Shown: positions 1 through 8,409, counted from the first letter of the stretch. The stretch: 64,000 nucleotides of DNA from Desulfovibrio sp. (GCA_022839785.1 JALHJW010000002.1:483198-547197), one strand, 5' to 3'. The notes: generated from the letters alone by a model not told the origin. Made by a program: numbers and translations.

Positions 1-54
1 CAAGTAGGCCGGGGGCTTGGCGGCGGCCGCTCCCCCCGGAGGCGGGAGAAGAAG

Positions 55-83
55 CGCCCCGGAGGCGGGGGGCCTCCGGGGCG
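55..83. repeat. Perfect 12-bp GC-rich inverted repeat
   Basis: CGCCCCGGAGGC at 55-66 pairs exactly with GCCTCCGGGGCG at 72-83 across a five-G loop. No T run follows on either side, so it is not a canonical intrinsic terminator. It may be the terminator hairpin of a gene to the left or an intergenic stem-loop. Confidence 0.6.
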
Positions 84-268
84 TCGCCAGGGACGAGGGG
101 GAGGTTCGCCCTGGAGATGTGTCCGGTCGACGCCGTGGCGCCGCACCTGGGAAAGATCGTCCGTCTGAACGGCAATAGCCGCTGTTCCCGGCGCGCGGAC
201 TGCGCTGGGGCGGCATGCTCCTGCAGAACCTCCCCTGCCCGTCAAGAAAGCAAGGGCCGTGCCTTCTC

Positions 269-286
269 GAAATAATCAATTATTTC
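269..286. promoter_or_regulatory. 18-bp AT-rich palindrome, possible operator
   Basis: GAAATAAT at 269-276 and ATTATTTC at 279-286 are exact reverse complements separated by CA. It lies in an AT-rich patch downstream of the minus-strand VTT gene stop. Size and symmetry fit a dimeric regulator site, but no promoter or target gene can be assigned. It could also be a simple AT-rich hairpin. Confidence 0.35.
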
Positions 287-402
287 AATGAGATAATCTT
301 TTGGGAAGGGCGAAAATCGTCTACGTTTCATAGACTTTTTCCATGAAGCGTGGGGAAGCGTCGACGGGAAGAGGCTGTGCGCGGCAGGCGCACGGCGGCG
401 GC

Positions 403-1182
403 TCAGCCCTCGCCGTCCTCGCCGTTGACCACGTCGGCCGCGCGGTATTTGCGGTAGAGCGCGAAGCCCCACAGGGTGGAGGCCACGAAGAGGAGCGCGG
501 CCAGACCGATGCGCAGGCCCGGGTCCACGCGCACGCCCTTGCCCACCAGGGCGAAGATCAGGTGCTGCGGCACGTATCCCAGGAACGATCCGGCCAGGAA
601 GGGCCAGAGGGGAATGGAGGTCAGCCCGGCCGCCAGGTTGGTGATCAGGTTGTTGCCCACGGGCATGAGCCGGATGATGAGGCTCATGGCCAGGGGGCTT
701 TGGGCCAGGAAGCAGTCGAAGCGCGCGATGCGGCGGGCGAAGCGGCGGCGCACCAGGTCGCGGCCCAGGAACCGGGCGTAGGCGAAATCCAGGCCGCAGC
801 CCAGGGCCGCGCCCAGGGTGGCCAGCAGCGTGCCGCCCGCCACGCCGTAGACGTAGCCGCCGATGAAGGCCGGAATCTGGCGCGGCAGGCCCGCCGCCGT
901 GAGCAGGCCGGCGGCGACGGTGAAGACGAGCCAGCCCAGCGCCCCCATGCCGTCCAGGGCCGCGGCCACGGCGTGGCGGTCCAGGTTCTCGTCGAGGTGC
1001 ATGGCGTTGAGCGCAAACCCGGCCGCGGCCAGGGAGACGATGAGCGTGAGGCCCTTGAGCACGGCGCGCCACTTGCGGCGCGGCGGGGCCTCGCGCTCCG
1101 GGGTCCGCGCCCGGTCCGGGGGAGGACAGGCCGGAACGGCGTCCTTGGCCTGCGGGGTGTCGTGGCCCTCGGGCGCGGGCAT
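403..1182 (-). CDS. VTT-domain (TVP38/TMEM64, DedA-like) membrane protein
   Basis: A 259-aa integral membrane protein of the VTT (SNARE-associated Golgi) superfamily, whose characterised relatives act in lipid scrambling and envelope homeostasis. A Pro/Arg-rich cytoplasmic N-terminus of about 40 residues precedes the first membrane segment (LTLIVSLAAAGFAL). The family core is visible as GLPRQIPAFIGGYVYG and, later, RLMPVGNNLITNLAAG, followed by a segment ending in QHLIFALVGKG. It starts 4 bases after the stop of the upstream glycosyltransferase, so the two are probably co-transcribed. The ribosome site (GGGAAAAG) is weak and the first Met is the simplest start. The substrate cannot be told from sequence. 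Confidence 0.85.
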   Translation of the reverse strand: MPAPEGHDTPQAKDAVPACPPPDRARTPEREAPPRRKWRAVLKGLTLIVSLAAAGFALNAMHLDENLDRHAVAAALDGMGALGWLVFTVAAGLLTAAGLPRQIPAFIGGYVYGVAGGTLLATLGAALGCGLDFAYARFLGRDLVRRRFARRIARFDCFLAQSPLAMSLIIRLMPVGNNLITNLAAGLTSIPLWPFLAGSFLGYVPQHLIFALVGKGVRVDPGLRIGLAALLFVASTLWGFALYRKYRAADVVNGEDGEG

Positions 1183-1186
1183 ACGG

Positions 1187-1909
1187 CTAGTTCTTTTCCC
1201 TGATCTCGTAGTGGATGAAGCGGGCGCGCAGCCACTGCACGCCGAGCAGGTCCCAGCCCCCGGAGAGGGCGCGGTCCAGGGTGCCGTACTTGGAGACCCC
1301 GGCCGTGCGGGGCCGGTGGTTGACCGGCATCTCGGCGATGCGCGCGCCCTGCCAGAGCATGAGGTTGGGCAGGAAGCGGTGCATGCCCTTGAAGGGCGGC
1401 ATGCGGCGGGCCATGTCCGCGCGCATGATCTTGAGCGAGCAGCCGGTGTCGCTCACCGTGCGGCCGGTCATGAACGTCCGCACGGCGTTGCCCACCTTCG
1501 AGGCGAGGCGCTTCATGAATACGTCGCGGCGCTTGGCGCGGCGGCCGCAGGCCATGTCGTAGCCCTGCTCGAACAGGGCCAGCAGGCCGGGCACGTCGGC
1601 CGGGTCGTTCTGCAGGTCCGCGTCCATGGTCACGATGAGGTCGAAGCGGGCGTGCGCGAAGCCCGCGGCGAAGGCCGCGGACTGGCCGCGGTTGGCCGCG
1701 AAGGCGAGGTAGCGGACGTTGGGGTCGGCGGCGGCCAGCTCGCGGATCACGTCCAGGCTCCTGTCCTTCGACCCGTCGTCCACGAGCAGCAGCTCCCACT
1801 CGCGGCCCAGCGGCGCGAGCGCGGCCCGCACCTGGGCGGCCAGGGGCCGCAGATTGTCTTCCTCATTGTAGACCGGGACGACCACGGAAAGGGAGTGCGC
1901 GTGCTGCAT
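1187..1909 (-). CDS. Family 2 glycosyltransferase, DPM1/polyprenyl-phosphate type
   Basis: A 240-aa GT2 enzyme that should transfer a sugar from an activated donor to a lipid or glycan on the cytoplasmic face. The GT-A fold is clear: SVVVPVYNEEDNL at the start, LLLVDDGSKDRS, then the metal-binding region TMDADLQNDP. The C-terminal DTGCSLKIMR and RTAGVSKYG motifs are typical of polyprenyl-phosphate glycosyltransferases, but the long C-terminal membrane anchors of ArnC-type enzymes are missing. An upstream in-frame ATG at 1972 was rejected because that extension would run through the divergent tRNA promoter. The ATG at 1909 sits directly before the first beta strand. The downstream VTT membrane protein could work with it in envelope lipid handling; that is inference. 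Confidence 0.88.
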   Translation of the reverse strand: MQHAHSLSVVVPVYNEEDNLRPLAAQVRAALAPLGREWELLLVDDGSKDRSLDVIRELAAADPNVRYLAFAANRGQSAAFAAGFAHARFDLIVTMDADLQNDPADVPGLLALFEQGYDMACGRRAKRRDVFMKRLASKVGNAVRTFMTGRTVSDTGCSLKIMRADMARRMPPFKGMHRFLPNLMLWQGARIAEMPVNHRPRTAGVSKYGTLDRALSGGWDLLGVQWLRARFIHYEIREKN

Positions 1910-1965
1910 GCCGGGCCTGATTACAGGCTGCCCCGGCAAAAGTAAAGTTTTGCGCGGATTCGTGC

Positions 1966-1994
1966 TTGACACCCCCCTCCCTCATGGGTACATA
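1966..1994 (+). promoter_or_regulatory. Sigma-70-type promoter of the initiator tRNA
   Basis: A perfect -35 hexamer TTGACA at 1966-1971 is followed after 17 bases by TACATA at 1989-1994. Predicted initiation near 2001 leaves a short leader before the tRNA at 2010. The position between divergent genes supports it. Confidence 0.7.
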
Positions 1995-2009
1995 CACCTT
2001 CCTTCGTGA

Positions 2010-2086
<77 letters not shown>

Positions 2087-2094
2087 AAGAAATC

Positions 2095-2130
2095 AAGGGC
2101 TTGCAGCAGAAATGCGGCAAGCCCTTTTTC
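2095..2130 (+). terminator. Intrinsic terminator of tRNA-fMet
   Basis: A perfect 10-bp stem, AAGGGCTTGC at 2095-2104 with GCAAGCCCTT at 2117-2126, closes a 12-nt loop and runs into a T-rich tract with C interruptions. It lies 8 bases after the tRNA CCA end. Confidence 0.9.
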
Positions 2131-2452
2131 TTTTCCCCACACCCTTTCCCACACTGCACGAGGCTTGAAAAAACCCCTAAAGTCCAATCAAGAGTTGAGC
2201 TACCGCGCGGATCGACGCGACTGCCAGAAAGGCCGGTGGGCGCTGGTTACAATCTACGCAACATTTGCGTCGAATACGGACGACTTTCGACGCATGACGG
2301 CGGAATGCCGTGGGGGAGGGAAAGAAGCTCCCCCAACTCCGCACTGCGCAAGGCCCGTCCCGGCGGCTGCCGGGTTGACGCCCTGCCTCCCTGGCGGCTA
2401 AGCACCACGGCAGGCTCAGGAATGTCCAGAAACATCCGAAGGGGACCGGTCC
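2131..2452. other. Leader region before the acyl-ligase cassette
   Basis: No gene is supported. The region contains one hairpin: TGGGGGAG at 2311-2318 pairs with CTCCCCCA at 2328-2335 around a 9-nt purine loop, about 120 bases before the ligase start. It could be a leader element. TTGACG near 2374 lacks a convincing -10. No integrase or repeat of the tRNA 3' end was seen. Confidence 0.45.
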
Positions 2453-3937
2453 ATGGGCAATTGCGTCAGCCGTCTCTTCCTCGACCTGATTCCGCAGTGG
2501 CCGGACCGGCTCGCCGCGCGGTGCCGGGACGAATCCCTGTCTTATGCCGAGCTTGGGCGGCTGGTGCGGGGCATGGGCGGGGTGGTCCGCTCCCTCGGGG
2601 CCGGGCCGGGGAGCTGCGTGCTGCTGGCCTCGCCGGATTCCTTTTCCTTTCTGGCGGGCTTTTGGGGGTGCATCCTGGGCGGGGCCGTGGCCGCGCCCGT
2701 CAACAGCCGCCTGCCGCAAGACGATTATTCCGTCTGCATCGCCGAGATACGGCCCTCCCTGGTCGTCGCCCCGCCAGGGCACTGCGCCCTGGAGGCGGCG
2801 CGCGAGGCCGGTGTCGCGGCGCTGGCCCTGGACGACGCCTCCCTGCCCGGCCTGGCCGAGGGCGCGGCCCCGGTCTCCCCTTTCCCTTCCCAGGCGGACG
2901 ACGTCGCCCTCCTGCTCGTGACCTCCGGCACCACCGGCCATCCCAAGGTCGTGCCGCACACGCAGGCGCACTTTTTCGCTGTCGCCGAGCACATCGGAAA
3001 CTTCATGGGGCTGCGGGCTGACGACGTGGTCCTGTGTTCGGCCAAGATGTCGCACGCCTACGGCCTGTTCATGTCCCTGCTGCTGCCGCTTCAGGTCGGG
3101 GCCACGGTGGTCCTCGACCCGGACAAGCCGAGCGCGCCGCGCACCCTGGAGCTGCTCGTCCGGGAGAAGGTCTCGGTGCTCGCCTCGGTCCCGGCCCTCT
3201 TCGGCCTCATGCTGCTCGCGCTGGAAGACACGGTCCGGCTCGACAGCCTGCGTCTCTGCATGTCCTCGGGCGAGGCCCTGCCCGAGGCTGTCCACGCCGC
3301 GTGGCAGGAGGCCACCGGCCTGGAGATGTGGTCAGGCTACGGGGCCACCGAGACCATGACCTTCGTCATCGGCAGCCGTCCGCCCGAGACCCAGCCGGGC
3401 AAGGCCGGACGCGCCATCCCGCCCTACGAGGCCGTGGTCCTGGACGCGGACAACAGGCCCGCGCCCTCCGGCGTTCCCGGCCACCTCGGCATACGCGGCC
3501 CAACGGTCATGACCGGCTACCGCAACGCCCCGCAATGGACCCGGAAGGTCTTCACGCCGGACGGTTTCTACCTCACGGGCGACATGGCCGTGGAAGAGGA
3601 CGGGGTCTTCACCATCCTGGGCCGCATGGACGACATGTTCAAGGCGGGCGGGCTGTGGGTCTCTCCGGTACGGGTGGAGAACGCCCTGCTCTCCCACGAG
3701 GCGGTGGCCCAGTGCGCCGTGACCGGTGGCGCGGCGGCGGGCTTCAGCCTCGTGCGCGCGCACGTGGTGCTCAAGGACGGGCGGGAGCTGGACGACGCCC
3801 TCCGGGCAAAGCTGCGGGAGCACGCCGCCGCGCGCCTGCCCGAGTCCATGATACCCACGGACATCGTGCAGTTGGAGGCACTGCCCCTGACCGCCAGCGG
3901 CAAGGTGAAGCGGTACAAGTTGAAACACGGGGCGTGA
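2453..3937 (+). CDS. Acyl-AMP ligase (ANL superfamily)
   Basis: A 494-aa adenylate-forming ligase expected to activate a carboxylic acid with ATP and pass it to CoA or, here more likely, to the carrier protein encoded next. The phosphate loop TSGTTGHPKVV is at residues 157-167, the YGATET motif (A5) is at about 299-304, and FYLTGD (A7) and GRMDDMFKAGG (A8) follow. The invariant C-terminal lysine sits in TASGKVKRYKL. The overall layout resembles benzoate/long-chain acyl-CoA ligases rather than peptide synthetase modules, and there is no condensation domain. SD AAGGGG lies 8 bases before the ATG. The ACP gene follows after 58 bases. The acyl substrate cannot be read from sequence. Confidence 0.9.
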   Translation: MGNCVSRLFLDLIPQWPDRLAARCRDESLSYAELGRLVRGMGGVVRSLGAGPGSCVLLASPDSFSFLAGFWGCILGGAVAAPVNSRLPQDDYSVCIAEIRPSLVVAPPGHCALEAAREAGVAALALDDASLPGLAEGAAPVSPFPSQADDVALLLVTSGTTGHPKVVPHTQAHFFAVAEHIGNFMGLRADDVVLCSAKMSHAYGLFMSLLLPLQVGATVVLDPDKPSAPRTLELLVREKVSVLASVPALFGLMLLALEDTVRLDSLRLCMSSGEALPEAVHAAWQEATGLEMWSGYGATETMTFVIGSRPPETQPGKAGRAIPPYEAVVLDADNRPAPSGVPGHLGIRGPTVMTGYRNAPQWTRKVFTPDGFYLTGDMAVEEDGVFTILGRMDDMFKAGGLWVSPVRVENALLSHEAVAQCAVTGGAAAGFSLVRAHVVLKDGRELDDALRAKLREHAAARLPESMIPTDIVQLEALPLTASGKVKRYKLKHGA

Positions 3938-3995
3938 GGCGCGAAACGGTTCGCGCCTGGCCCACGATCAGGAACGTCATGAAAAGGAGATTCAG

Positions 3996-4238
3996 ATGAG
4001 CGTGACAGCGGCAGACCTCAAGAAAGTCTTCGCCAAGGCCGTTCCGGCCGACGTCATGGCCAAGATCGATCCCGCCCAGCCCATGGCCGCGCAGGGCGTG
4101 GATTCCCTGGCCATCACGGCCATGGCAGTGGCCCTGCAGCACGCCTACGGCGTGACCGTGACCCCGGAGGACGGCGTCAGGCTCAAGACTCTCAACGACG
4201 TGGCCGCCTGGGTCAACACAGTCAAGGCCGCGTCCTGA
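3996..4238 (+). CDS. Stand-alone acyl carrier protein
   Basis: An 80-aa four-helix carrier protein. The phosphopantetheine attachment serine is S37 in the motif GVDSLAI. Length and helix pattern match free-standing ACPs, but the divergent sequence and setting between a ligase and an acyltransferase argue against the housekeeping fatty-acid AcpP. A strong AAAAGGAG precedes the ATG. It probably receives the acyl group activated by the upstream ligase and presents it to the GNAT-like protein, which starts one base after its stop. A phosphopantetheinyl transferase is not encoded in the window and must come from elsewhere. Confidence 0.9.
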   Translation: MSVTAADLKKVFAKAVPADVMAKIDPAQPMAAQGVDSLAITAMAVALQHAYGVTVTPEDGVRLKTLNDVAAWVNTVKAAS

Positions 4239-4239
4239 G

Positions 4240-5271
4240 ATGACCACGCGCGCCGAGGCCATCGCACGGCTCGGCAGCTGCCCGGACACAGTCCGGCCCG
4301 GCCTGGCCTACGCGGTGGGGGATTTCGCGCCTGACGACGCGGAAGGCGTCGCAGCCCTGTTCCATACGGTCTACGGCGACACCTATCCCCTGGACGCCTA
4401 CTACATCCCCGAGACGATCCGGCGGCTCTGCGGCCAGGGGGAACTGATCCCCGTGGTGGCGCGGCTGGAGGGCGGCGAGGTGATCGGGTTCACAGCCCTG
4501 TACAAAGCCTCGCCGCCCTTCCCGGGGCTCATGGAGTTCGGCCTGGGCCTTGTGCATCCGGCCTACCGGGGCTCCTTCGTCCTCTTCCATCTGTTCAGCG
4601 CGATGATGGCCAGGCTGGAGGCCCTGCCCGGGGTGGAGGCCGTCTTCGGCGAGGCGGTCTGCGACACGATCATCACGCAGCACGCCAGCTCCCTGTTCGG
4701 CTTTCACGAGACGGCCCTCGAACTCGGCCTGATGCGGGAGAAGGAGCCGGGCGCGGGCCGGGGGGCGTGTCTGGTCATGTTCCGGAACGTGCGCGACCGG
4801 CGGCGGGTCCTGCACCACACGGCCTGCTGCGCGGGGCATCTGGGGCGGCTGGTGGCCGGGGCCGGGCTGGACCGCGAACTGGTCCTTGTGGACGGCGGCG
4901 ACACGGATGCCGGTCCCACGCGCATCGCGACGCAGCTTTTTCCCTCGGCGGGGGTGTTGCGCGCCAACGTCTTCAGCCTCGGCAAGGACCGCGAGGCGGA
5001 GCTTGTGAAGATCGAGCAACAGGCCTGGGCCGAAGGCTGCCAGGTCTGCCAGATGTATCTCGACGCCTCGCTGCCCGGCCCGGCGGCCGCCGTCCCGCTG
5101 CTGCGCCGGGCGGGCTACGGCTTCGGGGGCCTGATCCCACGCTGGTTCGACAGCGACGCCCTGCTCCTGCAGAAGCTTCTTGATCCCCCGAGGGCGGAGC
5201 TGATCAACCTCTACTCCGCGAGCGCCGAGGCCCTCCTGGCCATGGCCTTGGAAAGCGGCGGCGAGGCCTAA
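4240..5271 (+). CDS. Two-domain GNAT-like acyltransferase
   Basis: A 343-aa protein starting one base after the ACP stop, so translationally coupled. Residues about 22-175 look like a GNAT fold: an acidic start around FAPDDAEGVAALFHTVYG, a strand pair around ARLEGGEVIGFTAL, then FGLGLVHPAYRGSFVLFHLF, which resembles the V-P-Y-RG pyrophosphate loop. The C-terminal half (about 200-343) repeats strand-helix features, ending in AAVPLLRRAGYGFGGL, a typical late GNAT segment. This is consistent with tandem GNAT domains, one possibly inactive. Neighbours suggest it transfers an ACP-bound acyl chain to an amine or hydroxyl acceptor. No close characterised homologue was recognised and the acceptor is unknown. 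Confidence 0.6.
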   Translation: MTTRAEAIARLGSCPDTVRPGLAYAVGDFAPDDAEGVAALFHTVYGDTYPLDAYYIPETIRRLCGQGELIPVVARLEGGEVIGFTALYKASPPFPGLMEFGLGLVHPAYRGSFVLFHLFSAMMARLEALPGVEAVFGEAVCDTIITQHASSLFGFHETALELGLMREKEPGAGRGACLVMFRNVRDRRRVLHHTACCAGHLGRLVAGAGLDRELVLVDGGDTDAGPTRIATQLFPSAGVLRANVFSLGKDREAELVKIEQQAWAEGCQVCQMYLDASLPGPAAAVPLLRRAGYGFGGLIPRWFDSDALLLQKLLDPPRAELINLYSASAEALLAMALESGGEA

Positions 5272-5483
5272 AGCTTGCGATGGAGAGTCTTTCCCCTCAC
5301 GCCTCTCTTCCGGCAGCATCGTCCTGACCCGGACGGATTCTCCCTCCCTTTCCTCGGACCACGCGGAAGGGCATGTCAGCCGGAAGCCTCGGGACACTGG
5401 GAGGAAGGTTCCTGACGGCCTCTTGACTTCACGGGGGCGTTCCACGAGGGTGCCCCCACTGCGCGACGTGCGGGGAACCATCC

Positions 5484-6293
5484 GTGTCTTCGTGGAAATT
5501 CGTCAATGAAGCCGGCTTGTCCGGCCGGGCTTTGCGGCTGTGCGCGTGTCTGCTCTGCGCGCTTTTCTGCCTGTGCGGCCTGCGCGCTCCGGCCGCGGCG
5601 GCCGGGCCCCTGCGCATCGCCTATGCGGAATTCTGGCCCTTCCACTGGCGCGACGCCCAGGGCCGCATGAATGGGCTTTTCCACGACATACTCAGCGAGG
5701 CCCTGGAACGCCGCATGGGCCTGGAAACGGTCTGGGAGGAATACCCCTGGGCGCGGTGCCAGGCCAATGTGCGGGACGGCGCGGCCGACGCCATGCTCAC
5801 CGTGCCGACCATGGAGCGCTCGTCGTACGCCAGGGTGAGCGGCGAGGCCTTCTACCGCAAGGGCATGCACGTCTTCACGCGGGCGGGCCATCCGCGGCGG
5901 GAGCAGATACTGGCGCTGTCCTCGCTGGAGGACATCCGCGCGGGCGGTTTTTCGGTCATCACCTACATGGGGAACGGCTGGAGCCAGATGCACGTGGAGC
6001 CCATGGGCATCCCCGTGGTTCAGACCAGTTCGCTCAGAAGCGTCTGGCTCATGCTGGCCGAGGGCCGGGGCGATCTGGTCATCGAGTGGCCCCCGGCCGC
6101 CCGGCACGAACTCAGCGGCCTTGATCTGGAAAACGCGGTGGTCCTGGGGCGGGGCGAGGTGGCGGGCATGTCCTTTCATCTGCTCGTGGGCACGTCGTCG
6201 CCCTACGTGGGAATCCTGCCGGAGTTCAGTCGCGTCGTCCGCGAGATGCGTAAGGACGGGGCCCTGGACCGCATCGCCGCGAAATACCAGTAG
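5484..6293 (+). CDS. Periplasmic family-3 solute-binding protein
   Basis: A 269-aa exported protein of the type II periplasmic binding fold (SBP_bac_3). The GTG start gives an N-terminal signal peptide with a hydrophobic core (LRLCACLLCALFCLCGL) ending near APAAAA. The mature part begins PLRIAYAEFWPFHW, the usual first strand, followed by GLFHDILSEALERRMG and EEYPWARCQANVRDGAADAM, which are standard for this family. It has no linked permease or ATPase, so it may be an orphan receptor or feed a remote transporter or sensor. Many such orphan proteins in deltaproteobacteria have unknown ligands. The SD is weak; an alternative start would remove the signal peptide and is unlikely. Confidence 0.85.
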   Translation: MSSWKFVNEAGLSGRALRLCACLLCALFCLCGLRAPAAAAGPLRIAYAEFWPFHWRDAQGRMNGLFHDILSEALERRMGLETVWEEYPWARCQANVRDGAADAMLTVPTMERSSYARVSGEAFYRKGMHVFTRAGHPRREQILALSSLEDIRAGGFSVITYMGNGWSQMHVEPMGIPVVQTSSLRSVWLMLAEGRGDLVIEWPPAARHELSGLDLENAVVLGRGEVAGMSFHLLVGTSSPYVGILPEFSRVVREMRKDGALDRIAAKYQ

Positions 6294-6304
6294 CCCTCTG
6301 GTCC

Positions 6305-6865
6305 TCAGCGGATGTGCGGCACGTCGTTCAACACCTCGGCGCAGGACAAGGCTCTGGCGTAGCCGAAGCCCAGGGCGGCCGTGAAGGCCGCGTGCACCTG
6401 GGGCGCGGACACGTCCACACCGCCGAAGGAGAGCGGCGCGGCGGCGCAGGCGTCGTGGGCCAGGATGCAGGAGAAATCGAGGTCCGAGGCGGCGCGCACC
6501 CCGGCGTCCACGCACATGTTGGTCATCATTCCCGCCACCACCAGACTTTCCGTGCCCAGCCCGCGCAGGATGCCCTCCAGGCCCGTGTCCAGGAAGGCGT
6601 TGACCCTGTGCTTGACCACCACCGGCTCGCCGGGCAGCGGCGCGGCCGAGGGATGGATGTCCTCGCCCCCGCTGCCGGGCAGGAAGAAGGTCGCGCCCGG
6701 GCGGGTGGAGACGTGCTGCACGTGGACCACGGGCAGCTTTTGCTCCCTGAAGGCGGCGATCAGCCCGGCCGCCCGCTCCCCGGCCTGGGCGGCGTCGGGC
6801 AGGGGAAAGCGGCCCCCGGGGAAGTAGTCGTTCTGGATGTCGATGACGAGCAGGGTTGTGGGCAT
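6305..6865 (-). CDS. Isochorismatase-like cysteine hydrolase
   Basis: A 186-aa member of the isochorismatase/nicotinamidase superfamily. The catalytic triad is visible: Asp in LLVIDIQNDYF, Lys in VVKHRVNAF, and Cys in MMTNMCVDAGVRAASD, preceded by the family's cis-peptide region VAGMMTN. Substrate could be an amide such as nicotinamide or a small hydrolysable metabolite; the triad alone does not decide. The start at 6865 is preceded by GGAG at a good distance, while a longer frame to 6931 has no such site. It is the last gene of a minus-strand run with an alpha/beta hydrolase and ppnP, so all three may serve nucleoside or small-molecule salvage. Confidence 0.88.
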   Translation of the reverse strand: MPTTLLVIDIQNDYFPGGRFPLPDAAQAGERAAGLIAAFREQKLPVVHVQHVSTRPGATFFLPGSGGEDIHPSAAPLPGEPVVVKHRVNAFLDTGLEGILRGLGTESLVVAGMMTNMCVDAGVRAASDLDFSCILAHDACAAAPLSFGGVDVSAPQVHAAFTAALGFGYARALSCAEVLNDVPHIR

Positions 6866-6890
6866 CTGTCGCTCCGTACGTTTGAGCCTG

Positions 6891-7499
6891 TCATATCCGG
6901 TCGCCGGACAAAGGAGCCTCGGCTGTTGCAAGCAGCCCGGCGATCCGGGCCGTCCATTCCGTGCAGCCCGCCGCGTCGAAATTTCGCGAGAGCGGGTTCA
7001 TGAAGCCGTGCAGGTAGGGCGCGGTCTCGATGCGGACGTTCGGCGCGCCGTGCAGGCGGGCGGCCAGGGCACCGACGTCGAAGCGCTCCTCGCGCCGGGG
7101 AAGGATGAGACGGCAGGGACAGCGCGGGACCAACTCGGCATGATGCCTGATCTGTCCGGCGTAGACGCAGACCGCCAGACGCGGCAGGGGCAGGGAGGGG
7201 CCGCAGGCCGCCAGCCAGACCGCCGCGCCGCCCGCGGAAAAGCCTAGGAGCGCCGCGCCCTCGCCTGCCTTGCGCAGCGTCCCGGCCAGCCGGGCGGCGT
7301 AGGCGGAGAGGCCTCCGGCAGCCTGGAAGGCGGCGTAGGCCGAAGCTTCGTCGGCAAACGCGCACGGCTCCCCGCCGTACGGATCGATGACGGCCGCTCC
7401 CTGCGGGGGCGGTCCTCCCAGGGCGCGGACCAGCTCGTCCAGGTGCGGCGTGCGGCCGAAGATGTCCGAGGCCGCGATGAGGCGCGCGGTTTTGCGCAC
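6891..7499 (-). CDS. Dienelactone hydrolase-like alpha/beta hydrolase
   Basis: About 202 aa with an alpha/beta hydrolase fold. The nucleophile elbow is GFSAGGAA (Ser nucleophile) and the catalytic His is probably in APYLHGFMNP near the C-terminus; an acidic partner may be in LPRREERFDVG. The opening ARLIAASDIFGRTP is typical of dienelactone hydrolase-family proteins. The start is uncertain: GTG at 7499 has GGGAGG four bases upstream, GTG at 7511 is equally in frame, and both lie just after the ppnP stop. Translational coupling to ppnP is likely. The substrate is unknown. Confidence 0.75.
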   Translation of the reverse strand: MRKTARLIAASDIFGRTPHLDELVRALGGPPPQGAAVIDPYGGEPCAFADEASAYAAFQAAGGLSAYAARLAGTLRKAGEGAALLGFSAGGAAVWLAACGPSLPLPRLAVCVYAGQIRHHAELVPRCPCRLILPRREERFDVGALAARLHGAPNVRIETAPYLHGFMNPLSRNFDAAGCTEWTARIAGLLATAEAPLSGDRI

Positions 7500-7515
7500 G
7501 CGGCCTCCCACCGGC

Positions 7516-7839
7516 CTACCCGAAACTGCAGACGTATTCGGCGATGCCGTCCGCGACGCTGATGTCAAAGGACGAATCTCCGGTCACGGTGAAGAAGGTC
7601 CCGGCCGGGTAGTCGGTCCATCCGCTCTCCCCGGCCTGGCGCACGCGGCACGCGCCCGCCACGACGTCCATGCGCTCCGGCGCGCCGGTGCCGAAATTGT
7701 AGGTGCCGGGGTAGATCAGGCCGAGGGTGATTTTCTTGCCCGAGGCATCGACCAGGGTGTGGCTGACGACCTTGCCGTCGAAGTAGACGTTGGCCTTGGC
7801 CAGGGCGGTGACGTTCTTGAATTCGGTGGGCGCGGTCAT
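7516..7839 (-). CDS. ppnP: Pyrimidine/purine nucleoside phosphorylase PpnP
   Basis: A 107-aa single-domain cupin-like protein matching the PpnP (DUF1255) family, which phosphorolyses a broad range of nucleosides to the free base and ribose-1-phosphate. Recognisable features are the N-terminal FKNVTALAKANVYFDGKV, the central GLIYPGTYNFGTGAPERMDVVAG region and the C-terminal FFTVTGDSSFDISVADG, ending YVCSFG. The length is exactly typical. GGGAG precedes the ATG. It leads a likely operon with the downstream alpha/beta hydrolase. Confidence 0.93.
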   Translation of the reverse strand: MTAPTEFKNVTALAKANVYFDGKVVSHTLVDASGKKITLGLIYPGTYNFGTGAPERMDVVAGACRVRQAGESGWTDYPAGTFFTVTGDSSFDISVADGIAEYVCSFG

Positions 7840-7919
7840 GGCGGGTCTCCCGGAAAAACGGATGCGGGCAGACGTGCCACAGCCGGGCCGCAACGTAAAG
7901 GGGCGGTCCGGCCTTTGCC

Positions 7920-8222
7920 TCACGCCCCGTGCGGGCGCGCGCCCGCCAGGGCCAGCAGGGCCGCCAGCTTGCGGCCTTTGGGCAGACGCTTGAGACGGGC
8001 CTCGGCCCGGCAGGCCGAGGCCCGGTCCGGCATCGAGGCGCAGGCCGCCAGCCGCACGGGCCGCCGCGTGCGTGTGTAGCGCGCCCCGCCGGGCAGCTCC
8101 CCGCCGTGCTCGGCCAGGCGGCGCGGCAGGTCCGTGGTCACGCCGCAGTAGAGCGTGCCGTCGCCGCATTCCAGAAGATAGACGACCCAGCCGTTTCCGG
8201 TCGGGGACACATCCATATCCAT
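7920..8222 (-). CDS. GIY-YIG nuclease-family protein (YhbQ/UPF0213 type)
   Basis: A 100-aa small GIY-YIG domain protein. The motif appears as WVVYLLECGDGTLYCGVTTD, with the first Tyr and the degenerate second half LYCGV, followed by the conserved RRLAEHGG and YTRTRRPVRL. A late Glu in AEARLKRLPKGRK fits the metal-binding position of the family. Bacterial stand-alone members are implicated in DNA metabolism but mostly uncharacterised. A second in-frame Met two codons later is an equally possible start. It lies 80 bases upstream of ppnP on the same strand. Confidence 0.88.
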   Translation of the reverse strand: MDMDVSPTGNGWVVYLLECGDGTLYCGVTTDLPRRLAEHGGELPGGARYTRTRRPVRLAACASMPDRASACRAEARLKRLPKGRKLAALLALAGARPHGA

Positions 8223-8409
8223 GGCGTCTGCCTATCCTCCCGGACCGCGCGAGGCAACCGCGGCCGGGGGCGGACACACAGAGCAACGGTCGTGACAGGG
8301 CGGGTATGCTGAATATATGTTCAATAATTATACCTCTTGGAGAACGATAATCTGTCGATATTTCCGCCAACTACCGTTGTTGGGTGGACGTTGACCGTTA
8401 TTCATGGTA

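Larger units (their letters stand above)
1..402. other. Left-edge region without a confident gene
   Basis: No gene is supported here. A TAG at 5-7 could end a gene lying to the left. A short open frame (ATG at 117, TAA at 273-275, 52 aa, Cys- and Arg-rich) has a GGAGG about 12 bases upstream, but its composition gives no reason to call it real. Two inverted repeats are listed separately. The AT-rich patch around 262-310 contrasts with the GC-rich surroundings and may be the intergenic core. Confidence 0.5.

Noticed and set aside
242..1072. 276-codon minus-strand frame at the left edge
   Set aside because: It overlaps the VTT gene in another frame and is Arg/Pro/Gly-rich; only the VTT frame has membrane segments and family motifs.
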